From Dethiosulfatibacter sp. (GTDB lineage: Bacteria; Bacillota; Clostridia; Tissierellales; Dethiosulfatibacteraceae), in assembly GCA_030591825.1 (NCBI GenBank), contig JAUVAG010000112.1, positions 1 through 5,451 on the forward strand: a stretch of DNA of 5,451 nt. The letters run 5' to 3'. Positions within the stretch are counted from its first letter, which is position 1. The number at the start of each line of letters is the position of its first letter. The notes beneath the pieces were generated by a model. The model was not told the DNA's origin and did not search any database. It saw only the letters and a list, made by a program, of their open reading frames with translations. Both the position numbers and the translations under genes were made by a program. Positions 1 to 5,451 of the stretch are shown here, in pieces.

Positions 1-1
1 A

Positions 2-1198
2 ATGGAAGAATTTATGGGGTTCATAGGCAACAAAGTTTATCAAATGAATATGCCTATAGTTTCGACTAAGATGGCGGATTTGTTGAAAAGATTCGATAAA
101 GGAGGATTGATGGGATTTGTCAATCATTATGGTCTGGAGATTGCTGATGGATTGGATGATGAAGACATTATCAAGATTATGGCGGACAGCCTTCCCAGCA
201 TGGCACTGGAATCCATTAAGCATCTTACTACATTGCAGCTCAAAGGATTGAAAAAATTATATGAAAGCAGTGGCGTGAAGCTTTTTACAGATGTGTTCGG
301 TAGAGAATTTTCAACTCATGTTGCGGTTACATCTATATTTAATATGCTTCTGTTTACAGGTATAGATACAGTTGATTATGAAGAAGAGTTTGTATGTGTC
401 ATTCCAGATGAATTCAAGGAACAATTGAAGGATAGTAACTGGAAGGAAATAATGAAACTGGGCCAAAAAAATGGCCTTTGGGTAAGCCTTATCAACGGGA
501 TGCTGTATTACTACGGAGTAATGGATATAGATTATGCAGTAACGGAAATAAAACGTGTGACCGGACAGACTGTTGACAGGGATGAGCTTGTCAAAGTCCT
601 TGAGAGTGATATTGTCTGGAAAGGCAGCTTCGAAATAACGGAATCACATATTGCTCATTGGGATGTGGATGATCTGGAAGCTCTTCTTATGGATATTGAT
701 TCATTTAGGAAAAAGAACAATGGGATTGAACCGCGAAGGCTGTCAAAGTTAGAGTTGCTAAAAGCTGAAGATGAGGAATATCAGGAAAAGACAAAGGCGT
801 TTCAGAGTTTGAAAAAATACGTTATGTCCTGTTTTGAAGTTAGTTCTATCGAAGCTGAAGAAGATATTCTTGACTTTTTAGATGATTTGGATACGGAAGG
901 ATATAGGATAGGAATAGACAGTGCTATTAGGTCATATATGCAATGCTACGGTGTAAGAAATCTGGACCATGCAAATGAAATGAGCTCATATGTAACGAAA
1001 GTATACAACAGTCATAGGCAGTGGAGACTTCTCGGTCATTCACCCAATTCAGTTGAGAAAATGAAGGCTTTCGACAGAAATGGTGAAGCAAAGGATAATG
1101 GTAATGTCTACAATATGAAAACCAAAAAGAAGATTGGCAGAAACGATCCCTGTCCATGCGGGAGCGGGAAAAAGTACAAGAAGTGTTGTGGAAGATAA
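2..1198 (+). CDS. SEC-C zinc-binding tail protein, start uncertain (possibly 5' partial)
   Basis: The reading frame is open from the first bases and ends with TAA at 1196-1198, giving 398 residues from the ATG at base 2. Only one base precedes that ATG, so no ribosome binding site can be checked; the gene may begin upstream, or at the second ATG (residue 5). The last 21 residues are a textbook SEC-C motif ([19 protein letters not shown]) with likely zinc ligands Cys384, Cys386, Cys395 and Cys396. This module is known from SecA C-termini, where it binds zinc and SecB, and from many unrelated proteins. The remaining ~375 residues are acidic, predicted soluble and helical, with no signal peptide or obvious membrane segment and no catalytic motif I recognise. 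The stretch around residues 340-350 ([10 protein letters not shown]) resembles a segment often found just before SEC-C in Firmicute proteins. The biochemical role is unknown; a part in protein quality control or nucleic-acid binding would be a guess. Confidence 0.85.
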   Translation: MEEFMGFIGNKVYQMNMPIVSTKMADLLKRFDKGGLMGFVNHYGLEIADGLDDEDIIKIMADSLPSMALESIKHLTTLQLKGLKKLYESSGVKLFTDVFGREFSTHVAVTSIFNMLLFTGIDTVDYEEEFVCVIPDEFKEQLKDSNWKEIMKLGQKNGLWVSLINGMLYYYGVMDIDYAVTEIKRVTGQTVDRDELVKVLESDIVWKGSFEITESHIAHWDVDDLEALLMDIDSFRKKNNGIEPRRLSKLELLKAEDEEYQEKTKAFQSLKKYVMSCFEVSSIEAEEDILDFLDDLDTEGYRIGIDSAIRSYMQCYGVRNLDHANEMSSYVTKVYNSHRQWRLLGHSPNSVEKMKAFDRNGEAKDNGNVYNMKTKKKIGRNDPCPCGSGKKYKKCCGR

Positions 1199-1201
1199 CG
1201 C

Positions 1202-1238
1202 AAAAATACAGCCGAGGACGTGAAGGTCCAGAGCTGTA
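1202..1238 (-). terminator. Probable intrinsic terminator for minus-strand transcripts
   Basis: Read on the minus strand, arms TACAGC and GCTGTA enclose a 3x3 internal loop, a second perfect stem GGAC/GTCC and a 6-base loop. The hairpin is followed at once by five T residues (1206-1202). On the plus strand the same hairpin has no T-run, so it does not look like a terminator for the SEC-C gene. It lies about 200 bases past the stop codon of the response regulator, just before the end of the convergent gene, where it would stop read-through of the two-component operon or end a short minus-strand RNA. The internal loop makes it only moderately strong. Confidence 0.5.
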
Positions 1239-1250
1239 AGTCTGCAACTG

Positions 1251-1265
1251 TTATACATAGTATAA
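1251..1265. repeat. Perfect 6-bp palindrome with 3-base spacer
   Basis: Arms TTATAC (1251-1256) and GTATAA (1260-1265) are perfect inverted repeats around ATA. The palindrome covers the -10 region of the minus-strand promoter-like sequence, so it could be an operator for a small dimeric repressor. It is AT-rich and short enough to arise by chance. Confidence 0.4.
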
Positions 1266-1283
1266 GTGAAATTTATTTGTCAA
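1254..1283 (-). promoter_or_regulatory. Promoter-like sequence facing the 3' end of the SEC-C gene
   Basis: On the minus strand there is a perfect -35 hexamer TTGACA (1283-1278), an 18-base spacer and TATGTA (1259-1254) as a weak -10. Transcription would start near 1247 and meet the hairpin and T-run at 1238-1202 almost at once, giving an RNA of roughly 45 bases, or an antisense RNA to the SEC-C gene on read-through. No reading frame follows. The -35 is convincing by sequence; the -10 and the biological sense are not. Confidence 0.3.
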
Positions 1284-1329
1284 GAGCCCCGGGTATGGAC
1301 TCTAGTGACCGATTGTTGGTCGTAGCTTA

Positions 1330-1392
1330 GGAAAGTTAAATTATGCAAAATCCCTTGAAGCGTTGGTATTTTGCGTTCAAGGTAAACTTTCC
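1330..1392. repeat. Nested and interleaved inverted repeats inside an 8-bp closing stem
   Basis: The closing stem is 1330-1337 with 1385-1392, perfect over 8 bp. Inside it, CCTTGAA (1353-1359) pairs with TTCAAGG (1376-1382), and GCAAAAT (1345-1351) pairs with ATTTTGC (1368-1374), each 7 bp and perfect. These two inner pairings cross each other. Because the two 3' arms are separated by one base, both cannot form fully together in simple H-type geometry, so they look like alternative folds. GCGTTGG (1360-1366) in the inner loop is also complementary to CCACGC (1391-1396) just outside the stem, except for a one-base bulge. Three interlocking perfect 7-8 bp matches in 63 bases are unlikely by chance. 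Confidence 0.75.
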
Positions 1393-1404
1393 ACGCTGAC
1401 AACA

Positions 1405-1434
1405 CCGCTTACGCGGATGACGCGGCATAGCCGC
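1405..1434. repeat. Two adjacent GC-rich hairpins with exchangeable arms
   Basis: CCGC (1405-1408) pairs with GCGG (1413-1416), and GCGGC (1422-1426) pairs with GCCGC (1430-1434). ACGCGG occurs twice (1411-1416, 1420-1425) and CCGCTT twice (1405-1410, 1431-1436), so the arms can also pair in the other combination as one longer hairpin. The second hairpin begins 6 bases after the response regulator stop codon in the minus direction but lacks a T-run, so it is not an intrinsic terminator; it could protect the mRNA 3' end. Confidence 0.55.
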
Positions 1435-1439
1435 TTTGT

Positions 1440-2225
1440 CTATATGTCAAAGAGCTTTTTTAGCTCAGACGACTGTCTTCTGCTTACCTGGATTTTGGTG
1501 GACTCCTTGTCTGTTAGTGTTATGGTGCATCGTCCATTGAAGAATGGAGATATTTCCTTTATCTTGAGTAGGTTAACAAGGTGGCTTCTGCTTATTCTCA
1601 TAAAGTTTTCACAGGTGAGTTTTTCTTCAAGCCTTAGGAGTGTATATTTTGTTATGAGCTTGAGGGCGTATTTTTTTATGAATACATAATTTGTATCAAC
1701 ATAGGCAAAGTAGATATCGGTGGTGTCAACAAGAACAGTCTTGTCGTTTTCAAATGCTGATATCTTTCCCGCCACATCTGAGCTTACAGGAACTACAATC
1801 TTCAGTTCACTAGCTGTAGGTGCATCCATCACAGGTGCTGAATTGGAATTACCCTTCTTTTTCAGAATTCTTGTTACCTTTTCTATGGCGCGCCTTAGCT
1901 TATCTTCATCAATAGGCTTCAGAACATACCCTACCGCATTTACGTCAAAGGCTTCAACGGCATATTCCTCGTATGCAGTGATATATATTATGCAAGGAGG
2001 ATTCTCTTTTTCGAGAAGTTTAACGCCAAGATCTATGCCGCTTTCTGAAGGCATGTTGACATCCAGAAAAACTACATCGTAATGTAGGGCATCAATGAGT
2101 TCCATAGCTTCCGAGACCTTTCCTGCCTCGCCTACTATCTTTATATTGTCGTATTCCTTGAGATGGTATCTCAGCTCTTCTCTTGCTGGATATTCATCGT
2201 CAACTATGAGTGCTCGTAGAATCAT
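1440..2225 (-). CDS. LytTR-family response regulator
   Basis: A 261-residue DNA-binding response regulator of the LytR/AgrA/AlgR type, near the usual length for the class. Residues 1-120 form the receiver domain, with the acidic pair Asp9-Asp10, phosphoacceptor Asp55 in FLDVNMP, switch residue Thr83 and Lys103 in the LKP motif. A Ser/Asn/Ala-rich linker (about 123-140) leads to a LytTR domain (about 160-258), recognised by FMRISRSHLVN (208-218) and VSRRQSSELKKL (247-258). LytTR domains bind direct repeats about two helical turns apart. The start is well supported: GAGGAGGG lies 9 bases before the ATG, inside the end of the upstream kinase gene, whose stop is only 5 bases away, so the two genes are co-transcribed and probably translationally coupled. 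The cognate partner is almost certainly that kinase. A likely target is the repeat at 3627-3657. The stop codon TAG directly abuts the structured intergenic segment. Confidence 0.95.
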   Translation of the reverse strand: MILRALIVDDEYPAREELRYHLKEYDNIKIVGEAGKVSEAMELIDALHYDVVFLDVNMPSESGIDLGVKLLEKENPPCIIYITAYEEYAVEAFDVNAVGYVLKPIDEDKLRRAIEKVTRILKKKGNSNSAPVMDAPTASELKIVVPVSSDVAGKISAFENDKTVLVDTTDIYFAYVDTNYVFIKKYALKLITKYTLLRLEEKLTCENFMRISRSHLVNLLKIKEISPFFNGRCTITLTDKESTKIQVSRRQSSELKKLFDI

Positions 2226-2230
2226 TCAAA

Positions 2231-3535
2231 TCATCCCTCCTCGTTGACAGGTACAGAAAAATAAGCCTTTGTACCCGTTTTGAATCTGCTTCTAATCTCA
2301 AGTCCGTAGGCTTCGCCGTAGAGAATCTTGAGCCTTTCATTTACATTTGATACGCCAACACCGCAGCCCTTTCCGTAGCCGGCTGTAAATACTTTTTCCA
2401 TATCATTTTGTTTGATTCCTACTCCGTTGTCGATAATACTAATAAGGACTTTATCGTCAACCTTGTGGACCGATATGGTTACCTTTCCTTTGCCATCCTT
2501 AGGGAGAAGTCCGTGAAGTATGGAATTTTGTACCAGAGGTTGGATGGAAAGTATAGGAATCTTCAGCTTGCTAAGATTGTTATCGATGTCGTATACTACT
2601 TCAATCTTATCTTGGAATCTTGCGTTTTCAAGAGCAATATAGTTTTCTATATGGGAAATTTCTTCTTTAAGAGTGATGAACCTTCCTGTATTCTTAAGCA
2701 TGTATCTTAAAAGTAGTGAAAGCTTTACAACAAGTTTTCTTGCGAATTTTGGGTCCTTTGTAATATACATGTTTACTGTATTAAGGGCATTGAATAGAAA
2801 GTGGGGATTAACCTGTGCTTGAAGGGCGTCAAGCTTGGCTGAAGTGGCAAGTTGTTTCTGCCTGTCAAGTTCTGCTAGTTCAATCTGCATGTTTAGAAGT
2901 TTGCCCATTCCTGATGCCAGCCTTATCTTGTCTTCCTTTATCTTTCCTTTTGATGTTTCATATATCTTTAAGCTTCCTATTACTTCATTTTTATTTGAAA
3001 GTGGTACTATTATTGCCGATTCAAGTGGACAGTTGCAATCGTTAACGGTACAGTTGAATTCCTCCTTGCTTCTAATAATCTTTATTTCGCCTGATTCTAT
3101 TGCATCCAAAGTGGCCTTTGTCTTTATAGGGTATCCTACGGGATGTTTTTCGCATCCTTCACCAATGAATGCAAGGACTTTTTTCTTGTCTGTTATTGCA
3201 ACAGAAGGTGCATTTGTCATGGATTTCACCGTAGTTGCTATATTATAGGCAGTTTCCTCGTTTAATCCCTGGTAGAAAAGAGGTATAGCCTTGTCAGCAA
3301 TTCTTATAGCATCCTCAAGCGTTGCGTATTCATTAATGCTTCTTTCTACTTTCTTTGTATGAAAAAAATTATAGAAGTATAGTATTAAGGAATTTATGGA
3401 GAAACTGGAAATCATGAGAATAAGATAGTAGTTCCAGTGATCTGAATCTATGGCAAACAATCCTCCGAAGAGTGCTATGTGTAGAACGAGTATGTATATA
3501 AGTATGAGTTCGTAGTTTAGTTTCAAGTATTTCAT
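2231..3535 (-). CDS. LytS-type membrane sensor histidine kinase with GAF domain
   Basis: A 434-residue kinase. Two hydrophobic segments (about 9-29 and 35-57) anchor it in the membrane with almost no extracellular part. A GAF domain spans about 75-215 and a coiled coil about 216-241. The LytS-type dimerisation/phosphoacceptor motif QAQVNPHFLFNALNT has His245. An HATPase_c domain follows, with N-box QPLVQNSILHGL (Asn337), G1 box DNGVGI (369-374) and a glycine-rich G2 (about 388-396). Unlike classical LytS it lacks the multi-helix 5TM-LYT input domain, so sensing is likely cytoplasmic through GAF, which carries Cys128, Cys162, Cys167 and Cys169. I chose the ATG at 3535, not an in-frame TTG six codons upstream, because AAGGAAG lies 8 bases before the ATG and would be inside the coding region of the longer form. 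It is the first gene of the operon and should phosphorylate the regulator encoded immediately downstream. Its signal is unknown. Confidence 0.93.
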   Translation of the reverse strand: MKYLKLNYELILIYILVLHIALFGGLFAIDSDHWNYYLILMISSFSINSLILYFYNFFHTKKVERSINEYATLEDAIRIADKAIPLFYQGLNEETAYNIATTVKSMTNAPSVAITDKKKVLAFIGEGCEKHPVGYPIKTKATLDAIESGEIKIIRSKEEFNCTVNDCNCPLESAIIVPLSNKNEVIGSLKIYETSKGKIKEDKIRLASGMGKLLNMQIELAELDRQKQLATSAKLDALQAQVNPHFLFNALNTVNMYITKDPKFARKLVVKLSLLLRYMLKNTGRFITLKEEISHIENYIALENARFQDKIEVVYDIDNNLSKLKIPILSIQPLVQNSILHGLLPKDGKGKVTISVHKVDDKVLISIIDNGVGIKQNDMEKVFTAGYGKGCGVGVSNVNERLKILYGEAYGLEIRSRFKTGTKAYFSVPVNEEG

Positions 3536-3543
3536 AAATAACA

Positions 3544-3550
3544 CTTCCTT
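3544..3550 (-). promoter_or_regulatory. Ribosome binding site fixing the kinase start
   Basis: AAGGAAG on the minus strand, 8 bases before the ATG at 3535-3533. The competing upstream TTG (3553-3551) directly abuts this motif and has no purine-rich site at a suitable distance, so the ATG is preferred. Confidence 0.75.
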
Positions 3551-3567
3551 CAATATCTATTACTAAT

Positions 3568-3596
3568 ATTATACTAAAATGAAGGGTAAAAGCAAA
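3568..3596 (-). promoter_or_regulatory. Promoter of the histidine kinase-response regulator operon
   Basis: A perfect -10 hexamer TATAAT (3573-3568, minus strand) sits about 33 bases before the kinase ATG. Seventeen bases further upstream is TTTGCT (3596-3591), a poor -35. A strong -10 with a weak -35 fits a promoter that needs an activator, and the LytTR-like repeat lies just upstream of it. The start of transcription would be near 3561. Confidence 0.6.
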
Positions 3597-3626
3597 ATAA
3601 AACCGCTGATAGTGGATATTTTGTCT

Positions 3627-3657
3627 GTCAACGGCAGTATTGACTAGGTGAACGGCA
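3627..3657 (-). promoter_or_regulatory. Direct repeat with 21-bp period, candidate LytTR operator
   Basis: On the minus strand TGCCGTTGAC (3636-3627) and TGCCGTTCAC (3657-3648) match at 9 of 10 bases and are exactly 21 bases apart start to start, placing both on the same face of the helix. LytTR regulators are known to bind pairs of ~9-bp direct repeats about two turns apart with GTT cores; the published generic half-site (T/A)(A/C)(C/A)GTTN(A/G)(T/G) is met at 7 of 9 positions in each copy. The repeat lies roughly at -66 to -96 from the presumed kinase start, a typical activator position, and about -123 to -153 from the presumed acs start. It is probably the operator of the adjacent regulator, giving autoregulation. 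Confidence 0.55.
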
Positions 3658-3679
3658 ATGGGCTATTAAAAATGCAGCT

Positions 3680-3693
3680 GGAAACCGTTTGCC
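3680..3693. promoter_or_regulatory. cre-like or LytTR-like site upstream of acs (tentative)
   Basis: GGAAACCGTTTGCC fits the conserved interior of the CcpA site TGNAANCGNNNNCA but misses the first and last bases. Catabolite repression of acetyl-CoA synthetase by CcpA is known in Bacillus subtilis. The same bases contain ACCGTTTGC (3684-3692), matching 8 of 9 positions of the generic LytTR half-site, but without a partner 21 bases away in the same orientation. The sequence alone does not separate the two readings. Confidence 0.2.
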
Positions 3694-3744
3694 CTGTAAA
3701 ATCCACATCTCAACTGCCAATTTAGACTGCTTAAAAGATAAGAA

Positions 3745-3773
3745 TTGAGAATGTTTGTATATGAAAGTATGAT
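3745..3773 (+). promoter_or_regulatory. Promoter of acs (sigma-A type)
   Basis: TTGAGA (3745-3750), a 17-base spacer and TATGAT (3768-3773) match the vegetative consensus at 4 or more of 6 positions in each hexamer with optimal spacing. Transcription would start near 3780, leaving a leader of about 40 bases before the acs ATG. Confidence 0.6.
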
Positions 3774-3804
3774 GTGATTAAGAAATAAATAAGACGAAAT
3801 AAAA

Positions 3805-3812
3805 GAAGGGAG
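3805..3812 (+). promoter_or_regulatory. Ribosome binding site of acs
   Basis: GAAGGGAG ends 7 bases before the ATG at 3820, a strong site with good spacing. It supports that ATG as the start. Confidence 0.8.
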
Positions 3813-3819
3813 TTTTAAA

Positions 3820-5451
3820 ATGAGTGAAGTAAGAATAAGTAAATATAATGAAGCATACTATAAGAATATAGAATTTGCTGACAGTAGCAATGTAAAACCT
3901 GTAAATTTGGTAACAGACAATGAGAAATTCTGGGAAAGGGAAGCTGGAAAACTCGACTGGTTTGAAAACTGGGATACTGTACTATCTGGAGAAGCTCCAT
4001 TTTATAAATGGTTCGAGGGTGGAAAGCTTAATGCTTCCTATAATTGCATAGATAGACATCTTAACAGTTGGACTAGAAACAAGGCTGCAATAATATTTGA
4101 AGGAGAACCGGGAGACCAGAGGGTACTAACATACAATGATCTTTACAGGGAAGTTTCTAAATTCGCAAGTGTTCTTAAGAGGATGAATGTGAAGAAGGGA
4201 GACATCGTTACAATATATATGCCCATGATTCCAGAAACAGTAATTGCAATGCTTGCGTGTGCAAGGATAGGAGCACCTCATAGCGTCGTATTTGGAGGGT
4301 TTTCATCAAACGCTTTGAAGGACAGGATAAATGATTCGGAATCGAAGCTGGTCATTACGGTGGACGGTTACTGGAGAAGGGGAAGCGTGGTTCCGGCCAA
4401 GACCAATGTGGACAAGGCTGTTGACGAAAATGAATTCGTTGAGAATGTAATAGTAGTCAAGAGGACGAAACACCATATATTTATGGAAAAGGACAGGGAC
4501 TACTGGTATGACGAGCTTATGGACTGGGCTGATAGAGACTGGAAAAAGAATGTGAGCGAGCCTGAAGCCATGGATGCTGAAGATACTCTCTTCCTTCTTT
4601 ACACAAGTGGGACAACGGGCAAGCCAAAAGGGGTAGTACACACAACAGGTGGATACATGACGGGAGTTAATTCATCCTTTAAAAGGGTCTTCGATATTAG
4701 AGATGAGGATGTATATTTCTGTACAGCGGATGTAGGATGGATAACTGGACACAGCTATATAGTATATGGTCCCTTATCACATGGATCCACAGTGGTAATA
4801 TATGAAGGGGCACCTAACCATCCGGAGAAGGATAGGATTTGGGATATAATTGAGAAGTATGGAGTTACAATACTGTACACTTCACCTACGGCCATAAGAA
4901 TGGCCATAAAATGGGGTGACGGATATGTGGACAACAAGGATTTATCCAGCTTGAGACTTTTGGGATCTGTGGGAGAGCCCATAAATCCAGAAGTGTGGAA
5001 ATGGTATTTTGAAAAAATTGGTGGCGAGAGATGTCCCATAGTTGATACATGGTGGCAGACTGAAACAGGAAGCATTATGATTTCTCCAATACCTGGGAAG
5101 ACTCCGTTGTCACCGGGATGTGCTACGAAACCTATCACCGGAGTAAGCGCTGAGGTTGTAGATGAGGATGGAAAGCCAGTGGCCAACGGCGGATCGGGAT
5201 ACCTGGTTGTAATGGAACCCTGGCCATCAATGCTCAGAAATATCTACAAGAATGAGGATCGATACGTGAATACTTACTGGAGCAATTTCGATGGCATGTA
5301 TTTCACGGGAGACGGAGCAATCAAGGACGAGAATGGATATATCTGGGTAACCGGCAGGGTTGATGATGTAATAAATATTTCAGGACATAGGATGGGAAGT
5401 GCAGAAGTTGAAAGTGCTGTTCTTACAAATGACTCAGTAGCAGAGGTTGCT
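3820..5451 (+). CDS. acs: Acetyl-CoA synthetase (AMP-forming), 3' end outside window
   Basis: The frame is open for 544 codons to the window end; the family is usually 630-660 residues, so about 100 C-terminal residues are missing. The enzyme makes acetyl-CoA from acetate, ATP and CoA by way of acetyl-AMP. The P-loop-like A3 motif [11 protein letters not shown] is at 261-271. DVGWITGHS corresponds to part of the acetate pocket. DTWWQTETG at 409-417 contains the tryptophan (Trp412) that limits substrates to very short acids in characterised Acs. The ATP/hinge residues Asp498, Arg513 and Arg524 lie in TGDGA and [13 protein letters not shown]. These line up with Salmonella Acs numbering (Asp500, Arg515, Arg526) with an offset of two, so the acetylatable catalytic lysine should be near residue 607, beyond the window. 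No frameshift is seen. The gene is transcribed away from the sensor-kinase operon and shares its regulatory region. Propionyl-CoA synthetase is a less likely alternative. Confidence 0.95.
   Translation, partial: MSEVRISKYNEAYYKNIEFADSSNVKPVNLVTDNEKFWEREAGKLDWFENWDTVLSGEAPFYKWFEGGKLNASYNCIDRHLNSWTRNKAAIIFEGEPGDQRVLTYNDLYREVSKFASVLKRMNVKKGDIVTIYMPMIPETVIAMLACARIGAPHSVVFGGFSSNALKDRINDSESKLVITVDGYWRRGSVVPAKTNVDKAVDENEFVENVIVVKRTKHHIFMEKDRDYWYDELMDWADRDWKKNVSEPEAMDAEDTLFLLYTSGTTGKPKGVVHTTGGYMTGVNSSFKRVFDIRDEDVYFCTADVGWITGHSYIVYGPLSHGSTVVIYEGAPNHPEKDRIWDIIEKYGVTILYTSPTAIRMAIKWGDGYVDNKDLSSLRLLGSVGEPINPEVWKWYFEKIGGERCPIVDTWWQTETGSIMISPIPGKTPLSPGCATKPITGVSAEVVDEDGKPVANGGSGYLVVMEPWPSMLRNIYKNEDRYVNTYWSNFDGMYFTGDGAIKDENGYIWVTGRVDDVINISGHRMGSAEVESAVLTNDSVAEVA

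Larger units (their letters stand above)
1283..1440. other. Dense intergenic secondary-structure region: candidate structured RNA or mobile-element remnant
   Basis: No gene is visible here, but inverted repeats follow one another closely. At 1283-1303 is a 7-bp hairpin (AGAGTCC/GGGCTCT on the minus strand, one G-U). At 1307-1321 is GACC/GGTC, extended to 6 bp on the plus strand by a G-U pair. At 1330-1392 is a compound structure closed by a perfect 8-bp stem (GGAAAGTT/AACTTTCC). At 1405-1416 is CCGC/GCGG and at 1422-1434 is GCGGC/GCCGC with an ATA loop. The part after about 1393 is clearly GC-richer than its surroundings. Some stems are better on one strand and some on the other, so the transcribed strand cannot be decided by eye. 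I recognise no Rfam-type hallmark (no RNase P, tmRNA, 6S, T-box or common riboswitch core). A DNA-level role, such as a single-strand folded transposon end, is equally possible. Confidence 0.45.
1278..1455. repeat. Imperfect direct repeat flanking the structured segment
   Basis: TGTCAAGAGC at 1278-1287 recurs as TGTCAAAGAGC at 1445-1455, differing by one inserted A, with a unit-to-unit distance of 167 bases. The right copy lies inside the last codons of the response regulator gene; the left copy overlaps the -35 hexamer of the minus-strand promoter-like sequence. On the minus strand each copy reads GCTCTT(T)GACA and contains TTGAC. The pair could be a target-site duplication or a transposon-associated motif around a small element, or chance. 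Confidence 0.4.

Noticed and set aside
1207..1238. Hairpin as a terminator for the plus-strand SEC-C gene
   Set aside because: On the plus strand no T-run follows the stem; the T-run is on the minus-strand side only.
1345..1382. Simple H-type pseudoknot with both inner 7-bp stems formed at once
   Set aside because: Only one base separates the two 3' arms and one base the two 5' arms, too little to span both helices; alternative folds are more plausible.
1283..1440. Group I or group II intron, CRISPR repeat or known riboswitch
   Set aside because: No intron core or domain V motif, no regularly spaced repeats, and none of the riboswitch consensus cores I know are visible on either strand.
1363..1689. 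Open frame of 108 codons on the plus strand across the intergenic region and the regulator gene
   Set aside because: Most of it is antisense to the well-supported response regulator, it has no ribosome binding site, and its protein has no recognisable features.
3536..3553. Longer N-terminus of the kinase from an in-frame TTG
   Set aside because: The AAGGAAG ribosome binding site would fall inside the coding region, and the ATG downstream of it is ideally spaced.
3613..3706. Long-range inverted similarity (GTGGATATTTT with AAAATCCAC)
   Set aside because: It requires a two-base bulge and about 75 bases of loop; it is not convincing above background.
3709..3717. Extra LytTR-like half-site (GCAGTTGAG on the minus strand)
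   Set aside because: It matches 8 of 9 generic positions, but has no same-orientation partner about 21 bases away; a single degenerate half-site in AT-rich DNA is weak evidence.
4306..5186. Minus-strand open frames inside acs
   Set aside because: They are antisense to a strongly supported acetyl-CoA synthetase frame with all family motifs and have no start signals of their own.

Overview
The window looks like chromosomal DNA from a low-GC Gram-positive bacterium, most likely of the class Clostridia. Three things suggest this. Arginine is coded almost entirely by AGA/AGG and isoleucine often by ATA. Ribosome binding sites are strong and purine-rich (GAGGAGGG, GAAGGGAG). The gene families are a LytS/LytTR two-component pair, a SEC-C protein and acetyl-CoA synthetase. 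The genus cannot be read from the sequence.

Layout, left to right. (1) Positions 2-1198, plus strand: an acidic, mostly helical protein of at least 398 residues ending in a zinc-binding SEC-C tail; its true start may lie upstream of the window. (2) Positions 1199-1439: a 241-base non-coding stretch between two convergent genes. It is packed with inverted repeats: a probable terminator for minus-strand transcripts, a palindrome over a promoter-like sequence, and about 150 bases of nested and mutually competing stems flanked by an imperfect 10/11-base direct repeat. This is the least explained and most interesting part. (3) Positions 1440-3535, minus strand: a two-gene operon for a membrane histidine kinase (two TM segments, cysteine-rich GAF domain, HisKA_7TM/LytS-type kinase core) and its LytTR response regulator, 5 bases apart. 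(4) Positions 3536-3819: a divergent regulatory region with a promoter for each direction and a 10-base direct repeat with a 21-base period, the layout expected for a LytTR operator. (5) Positions 3820-5451, plus strand: acetyl-CoA synthetase (acs), cut by the window end before its last ~100 residues.

Working model (inference): the kinase senses a small molecule or redox signal through its GAF domain. The regulator then binds the 21-base-period repeat between the two transcription units, controls its own operon and possibly acs, and so links a signal to acetate activation. The SEC-C gene is separate from this circuit. The structured segment may be an uncharacterised RNA, or the remnant of a small mobile element lodged at the 3' end of the regulator gene.
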